A stretch of 64,000 nucleotides of DNA, from NCBI RefSeq assembly GCF_023278565.1, contig NC_064681.1, positions 2,294,001 through 2,358,000 of the forward strand. Direction: 5' to 3'. The notes beneath the pieces are model-generated. The model was not told where the DNA came from. It was given only the letters and a program-made list of their open reading frames with translations, and did no database searches. The translations under genes were made by a program, and so were the position numbers. Positions 58,501 to 64,000 of this stretch are shown piece by piece. Origin of the DNA: Colletotrichum lupini. Lineage: Eukaryota; Ascomycota; Sordariomycetes; Glomerellales; Glomerellaceae. Numbering within the stretch: the first letter of the stretch is position 1; each line of letters starts with the position of its first letter.

Positions 58501-60558
58501 TTGACGAGGTACGTCGTAGTGAAGGCCGTGGCGGCCGTCATGGGCTGCCCGCAGACGCCGACGTAGAGGGAGAACATTGTAATCATGGAGATGTAGGGCA
58601 CGAGGGCGCTGATCTGGTTGAGCATGACGAACGACAGCGACACGCGCCAGAGGTCGCGCTGCTCGCTGGCGCGCGCGTCCTCGATGGTCTCGACGACGGC
58701 GTCCTCCCACGCAAAGTACTTGACGGCGCGGATGGAGGCGAGGTATTCGGAGACGAGCGAGATGCGGGCGTCCTGCGCGCGCCGAGCTTTCCGCGTCAGC
58801 CGGCCCATGAGCCGCGAGATGGTGACGGACACGGGCGCGGCGAGGAGGAGGATCAGCGTGCCCACGAGGGCGGGCCAGCCGAGCATCCTGTAAAGGCCGA
58901 TGACTGAGAGAATGGTGCCCACGGGCACGCCAGTCCCGGCCATGACGACGTCGCGCGCGCCAAAGATGGCCTGCACGTCAGCCGCCATGAGGTTCGCCAG
59001 GCGACCGGCCGACGTCGTAGATCGCCCGGCCTCCTCATCCTTCTTGTTCCTCTTCTTATCCTTGTCCTTGGTATTCTTGTCCCCGGCGCCATCGGGCTTG
59101 GGCGCGAAAATGTCCTCCTCGAGCTCCATGGACCCCATGGCTCGGTGGTACAGCTCCTGCGTCAGGGCGGACCGCAGACGGACGACCAGACGGGTCGACG
59201 TGAAGACGTACTGCTGGAACAGAACAGAGCGCGACAGCGGGCCGCAGAACATGAGCACCAGCCAGAGCCAAGGCTTGACGGAGGCGCCCTGGGGGTCCGC
59301 GAGGTAGCCCAGGAGGTGGTACAGGCCGTAGGGGGCGACGAGCTCCGACGCGTAGGCCGAGGAGATGTAAAAGGCCATGAGGTTGACCTCCTTGCGCAGC
59401 AGGTAAAAGAGCGTCCACGTCGTCGTGACACCCCTGGCCCTCGCCTTCTTGATCCGCGCGAGGAGCAGCAGCGGCTCGTCGTACCAGGGCAGCTGGGGCA
59501 GGTCCTCAAGGACGACCTCGCCGGTGCGGGCGCCCTTCCACATGACGGGTGTGAGCCACTCGAACGTGAGGTAGTAGTTTGCCCAGCTGCACGTCTCCTC
59601 GGGCGCGGGCCCGCGCTTCTCGTAGTCCTCGGGCATGGGCACGTCGTTTTCAAGCGAGGGGGGCACCCATTCCCTGGGCGTGATGACGGAGAGGACTACG
59701 GCGGCCGCCAAGCTCGCGAGGCCGGCCTTCGCCGGCGCCGCCGCGAGGGCGCACTCGGACGAGACTTCGATGCAGGGCAGAGCGGAGGAGGCGGCGAAGA
59801 CGAGGAGCTCGAGACCAAGGGCGAAGTTGACCTGGTGCAGGGCGACGTGCCGCCACTCGAGATCGTTGACGAGCCGTGAGAGGCCTAGGACGAGGGCGTA
59901 GGCGGCGACGAGGGCGTTGAGCCAGGGAGTCTGTCCGCGGGCGGCCGCGAGGGCGAGGAAGGCTAGTGCGGAAGCACGAACGAGCTGGGCGAGGAGTTCC
60001 CAGGGCCATCTGATGCTGGCGGCGCGGACAGTGGTGGTTGTGGCGGTTTGAGGTGGCGATGAGGGCTTGTTGCGGCGACGGATGAGGCGTGAAGCAGTCC
60101 AGAGCGCAGAGATGACGAGGACGAGGGCTTGAGGATACCCTGAGTCGGCGGTTTGGGTCACGTCGTTGATCCAGGGTAGTTCTGCATGGCTATTTGAGGT
60201 TCGTCAGTAACGTTCCTTTACAGCGTCTAATCAGATACGTAGGAGCAATGGATGAGAGACTGGCATCCTCCACCACACGCTCTCACGCGCCCTCACAGAA
60301 GAAATGTGCAGAAAGCACCTGTTGCCATAGATTCACTAGGTTTTTGAACCAAGCCCGGAGGAATAAGTCCCATAAGACTATCTGGTAGCAGTCTTTGCAT
60401 CCCATATCTAAACCCGGAACGATTCCCCTTCCCATGGCCATGTAGCGGTCAAGCATTCTGTATAGAACTCACCTCTGCGCAGTCGCCAGCAAAGCCTGGG
60501 ATCGCAATCGCGCCTCAGCCGCGAGCGCAAAGACTCTCCGAGGTATGAGATCCATCAT
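55538..60558 (-). CDS. ABCC (MRP-type) transporter
   Basis: Exons 60558-60473, 60189-56592 and 56515-55538 give 1553 residues if nothing else is removed. ABCC pumps export conjugates, drugs or bile-acid-like anions, or load the vacuole. Several N-terminal membrane segments (TMD0-like, residues 45-190) precede TMD1. NBD1 has GVSGSGKTT near 672, LSGGQKARVALARALY and LLLLDDIFSALD. TMD2 follows a short acidic linker. NBD2 has GRTGSGKST near 1307, a degenerate signature FSHGQ, and LMLLDEATASMD. Asymmetric motifs are usual for ABCC. The first exon was placed by GTGAGT and a CTGAC/ATAG acceptor giving MMDLIPRR. The last join (AGT|GTAAGT to AACAG) restores NDLEVELQSFVRIKEY. An optional 51- or 57-base in-frame intron lies near 57488-57546. 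Confidence 0.88.
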
Positions 60559-63065
60559 CGTCAGGGGCAGCGCAGCGAGAGAGGTGTTGTCGACACCACG
60601 GCCTCTTCTCCGTTGGCGCTTCTCTCGATGTGGGATACTTGACTACTGCTATGAGCACCGCGTGTCATGAGCGAGAACGACGTTGAAACGAAGGATTGCA
60701 ATTCGCTGGAGGATTAGTGCCCCTTCTGGGGAGTGAGGCAGTATGCAAGCCAAGACCAAGAAGGTCTACAGAAAAAGAGCGGAGGGGGCAGAAATATATC
60801 AAAACATGTCAAGAAGGTATTCAACGTAAGAAGAACGAAAGAGAATCCCGAGACGTTGTACCCGTAAGAAAAGGTCGATAAGATACGGCGAGACAGGGGG
60901 ATCCCTGGTCTTCTAGGCTGTGCACCAGCTCTGGAGCAAATGGGAAACGGTCAATGAAGGCCTTCCGCTGGGGGGGTACCCCAGCTAGGCAGCCAGAGCC
61001 TAGTCGGGATGCGTTCATCCTCATTGCTCAAATGTTCGTTTCGTCCATCCTTCCGGGGTTGTGTGGTTTGTGACGGGGAGGGGCCGATTGCTGAGAATGC
61101 GGGAATGATGACTGGACCGCAGGACTGGCAAAGAATGCTAGCAGCTAATAAGACGGGGGGCAGGGTCACCAGTTGCGAAAGCGGCATCCAGAGTGTTGCA
61201 ATCCAACCCGACATGGGTTTTTGCATGCCGCCCTTGGATTGACACATTTATCAGGTACTGTACTGAATCCCGAAGCCTAGCCCGACTGATCGTCATTGTC
61301 AGCTTAATACCCTTCAAAAGGCTCTCTCTCCAGTGCATTGCCTTTTCCCCAGGCTGCACTTTTGCAAGATGCACAAGAATCAAGTTTCCAACAACAGAGC
61401 TCTCGGACAACTTTGCCGGTCTCGGGACCGGAAAGTGGGGCCCTAGATTTGACCTCTTCCAAACGTCGGGAGCGGATGCGGAATGGGGTTGCCGGCCGAA
61501 GCAGGCAAGCCCAGGCAAGCCATCCCACTGACGCCACTCCCGTCTGTGAGGTCGAATTTAAACCAAAGTCCCAAACTTCAACGTACCAAAGTTCCTTTAG
61601 TAGATACGAAGACCAAATTACCTAGGTATCCTAAAGTGGCCTTCCTGATAAGAGCGCTTACGGACTTCAATTCCCCAAAGAGAATTTCGTTCGAGACGTA
61701 TTCCAAGTTTCATGCCCATGCGGTCCCATGGATAATATTATGGGCGGGCACCCCCCCGTCGCATCCCGCCCATCTAGTTCCCGTCCCGTGTAAGAAAGCT
61801 TGGCATTTCAAGGAACCAACCCTTCTCGACTTCACACAGGGAGGATCATGGCCAGATTATCCCACTTGCTTGCAACGAATCGTCTCGGGGCATTGTGATT
61901 CACCAGAAAGATTTATAAACGTCACCGACTGCATCGCATGAAGCCTGTCTCTGCTCTGTTTGATATGGCCTTTTTTATCAATTCATCTCGCAAAGTACAT
62001 AGCAACATAATTAATCATCCTACAATACGCAATCATCAAAATGCAGCCATGGACGTGAAATCACCTCCTCTCCATAGATCCCAACATCAAAACGCAGCAA
62101 CATAGCGGCTGCCCCATCAAATACACCACCCCCTACACCGTTGGACCCCCCCCCCCCTTCTCGGGGCCTGTCAGCCTGCCCGACACCACCGGCATCTCGT
62201 CGCTCAAAACGGCAGGTCCAGGTTTCCCCCCTCACCACACGTCTCATTGGATCATGACCGGCACCTTCAAGAGAAAGCTCATCGACCTTTGAGAGGAGAG
62301 AGGGGGAGTCAAGACATGGCAATCATGTCATATGCATCTTTTCTTGTTTTCGCTCACCAATCCTTTTTTTCCCGCGCCGTTTTATCCGTGTGTTTTCCCT
62401 TCTCAACCACTATTGCAGGATAAACGAGATTAGGCAGCAGTCGCGATTCTGACCTTGAGTTGTTGTCCGTTCCTACCGGAGCGAGCAACATCTTTCATCA
62501 GAACCTAGGAGCCTCTCTCTTTCACTCATGACACAAACTCAAGGTCAAGGAACTAGACGGACACGCAAGGCACTCATACGTAGACAGGGAATCTAATTAT
62601 ACGCTGACAATCTTTACCCCAAAAAGTAATCAAGTTCTTTCAAACATAATACACACTTGAGCCTCCTGGCCGTGGTGATCTGTCTTCGTGATATGTACTT
62701 CATGTGCGTTAGAAACGTCTTCAAACGACCCCTCTCCCTTCTCACGCTCCATGGTTCCCAGGCAAGGATGAGAAAGAGATAGGCAGAGAGACCGATGAAC
62801 AAACGAGCACACTTCAACCACCGAGTATAAAAACGCCCCCAAAGCCAAAGCCTCAACGCACTCCCCATTGGGCTTCTTTATTTCCCACTCCCCAAAAACT
62901 TGTTTTGACGACGCCAGGCAATGCAATTAATGAGCGCCTTCCCCACCGTTTCGTCTTTCCTTCCGTTCCATTCTTTCTCTCGTTCGTGTCGAGAATCAAA
63001 ACATTAAGGGAACCTCGCTGTCCAAAATAAAACATTAAAATGACGATGACAAACCCTCACGGGGT
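60559..63065. other. Intergenic, ABCC promoter and 3' flank of the TM9 gene
   Basis: About 2.5 kb with no supported gene. A poly-C run at 62146-62157 is the only repeat worth naming. Confidence 0.5.
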
Positions 63066-64000
63066 TTAGTCTGCCTTGATTGCTCTGTCCGCACAACGTC
63101 AGCTTCTTTTTCCCCATAAGAATCCGGAGAGTGAGTGAAAGGAAGAAAGCTTACCCATAAATCCTCCGAACAAACGCGTACGCGCTCAGGAACCCCACCG
63201 TCCCCGTCAGGAGACCGTATACACAACACGCCATGAAGCTGTAGCTGAAGAAGAGCATACTGCTCACGAAGCCGGTAATGTGCAACTTGAAAAAGTAGTA
63301 CCATACGCAGTACAAGAACACCCACACGGCGCTCCCACCGCCGACGGCGAACGACTGCCACCACCATTTGTAGTTCTCGGCGCACAGCCGAACGTAAATT
63401 GTCACGACCGTCACCTCGGCAATCGTCACAATCAGAATCACCGACACCACGGCCAGGAACCCAAACACGTAGTAGTAGCCGCTCTTGTCCTGCCAGACGG
63501 ACTGGAACACGAACAGCAGCTCAATAAAAATGACCGCAAAGGGAATCAGCCCCGCGAGCAGGACAGACTGCCACGACTTGATGTACCACGCCTGCCGGGG
63601 CACCTGGCGCGGCGCGACGCTCGTCTTGGTCGGGTGCTCCCATTTGGCGCTGCGGACGAAGCCGAACCAGGAGCCGGCGTAGACGAGGGGCACCTGGATG
63701 CAGAGCCAGAGGAAGATGATGGCGACGAGAGTGCCAAAGGGGATTGCCGTGCTTGAAGCCTGTGCCCAGACGAATAGGTTAAGGATAAAGATGATGCCAA
63801 AGAGGAGGCCGGGGAAGAGGACGGCGGTGACGAGCGCGTTCTTGCGGAAGTCCTGGCCGTCGAACGTCTTGTAGACGCGCGCTGAGAAGTAGCCCGAGAA
63901 GAGGCCAGCGAAGACGAAGAGGCCGACGCCGACACTGATGAAGCCGCCGCGGAAGCTAGGGTTAAGGACGCCGAGGGCGCTTAGCAGAACGAGACCAACC
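63066..64000 (-). CDS. TM9 superfamily (EMP70/nonaspanin) protein, C-terminal part
   Basis: Partial: the gene continues past the right edge. Exons 64000-63155 and 63084-63066 (19 bases) are seen. TM9SF proteins are nine-TM endomembrane/Golgi proteins involved in sorting of membrane proteins and adhesion. Visible here are about seven of the C-terminal membrane helices, the block LVYAGSWFGFVRSAKWEHP, PRQVPRQAWYIKSWQSVLL, and LFVFQSVWQDKSGYYYVFGF followed by VTIAEVTVVTIYVRLCAENY, all diagnostic of the family. The last tiny exon (GTAAGC donor, GCTGAC branch, ACAG acceptor) gives the ending RRIYGAIKAD. KAD fits the K-x-D Golgi-retention signal known at the C-terminus of TM9 proteins. N-terminal luminal part not in the window. 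Confidence 0.93.

Overview
The window is nuclear DNA of a filamentous ascomycete (Pezizomycotina, most likely a Sordariomycete; the exact genus cannot be fixed from sequence alone). The evidence is short spliceosomal introns of about 50-160 bases with GTAAGT/GTGAGT donors, CTAAC/CTGAC branch points and CAG/TAG acceptors, strongly G/C-ending codons, one-gene-at-a-time organisation with long intergenic stretches, and fungal families such as a Zn2Cys6 regulator, a fungal rhodopsin-like membrane protein and a GPI-anchored GH17 glucanase. I assembled 18 protein genes (one cut by the right edge), one tRNA gene and one non-autonomous transposon.

Layout. 1-13 kb: a seven-TM rhodopsin-like membrane protein, a divergent pair rpb5 / bfr1, and an unrecognised Cys-containing, Pro/Gly-rich protein. 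15-20 kb: mitochondrial Obg GTPase (mtg2) convergent with a secreted GPI-anchored GH17 glucanase. 21-28 kb: a Zn2Cys6 transcription factor tail-to-tail with a full-length ABCB multidrug transporter. 29.7-30.3 kb: a 606-bp MULE-like inverted-repeat element with a 10-bp target duplication and an internal 15-bp minisatellite. 30.8-34.2 kb: hamartin (tsc1). 35-42 kb: DJ-1/PfpI protein, mitochondrial ribosomal protein uL23m, a METTL4-type MT-A70 methyltransferase and a Leu5-like mitochondrial carrier. 42-47.5 kb: a COMT-type O-methyltransferase divergent from a sugar-phosphate cyclase, a possible 4-deoxygadusol/mycosporine pair. 48-51.6 kb: tRNA-Lys(CTT) and the tRNA m5C methyltransferase trm4/NSUN2. 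52.8-64 kb: class II aldolase/adducin protein, a large ABCC transporter, and the C-terminal part of a TM9/EMP70 protein.

The most striking observation is the tRNA-Lys(CTT) gene. It folds perfectly only if a 69-base segment in the 3' strand of its T stem is removed. The boundaries fixed by tRNA folding fall exactly on GT and AG, and the segment has GTAAGT, ACTAAC and CAG like an mRNA intron. It also leaves both pol III internal promoter boxes intact. Nuclear tRNA introns normally sit at 37/38 and are cut by the tRNA endonuclease, so this would be an mRNA-type intron in a tRNA gene, with a parallel only in the mRNA-type introns of some fungal U6 genes. Second-tier observations are a 61-codon in-frame open extension directly behind the TAG stop of trm4, the MULE-like element, and the cyclase/O-methyltransferase pair. 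All gene models were spliced by eye; no similarity search was run.
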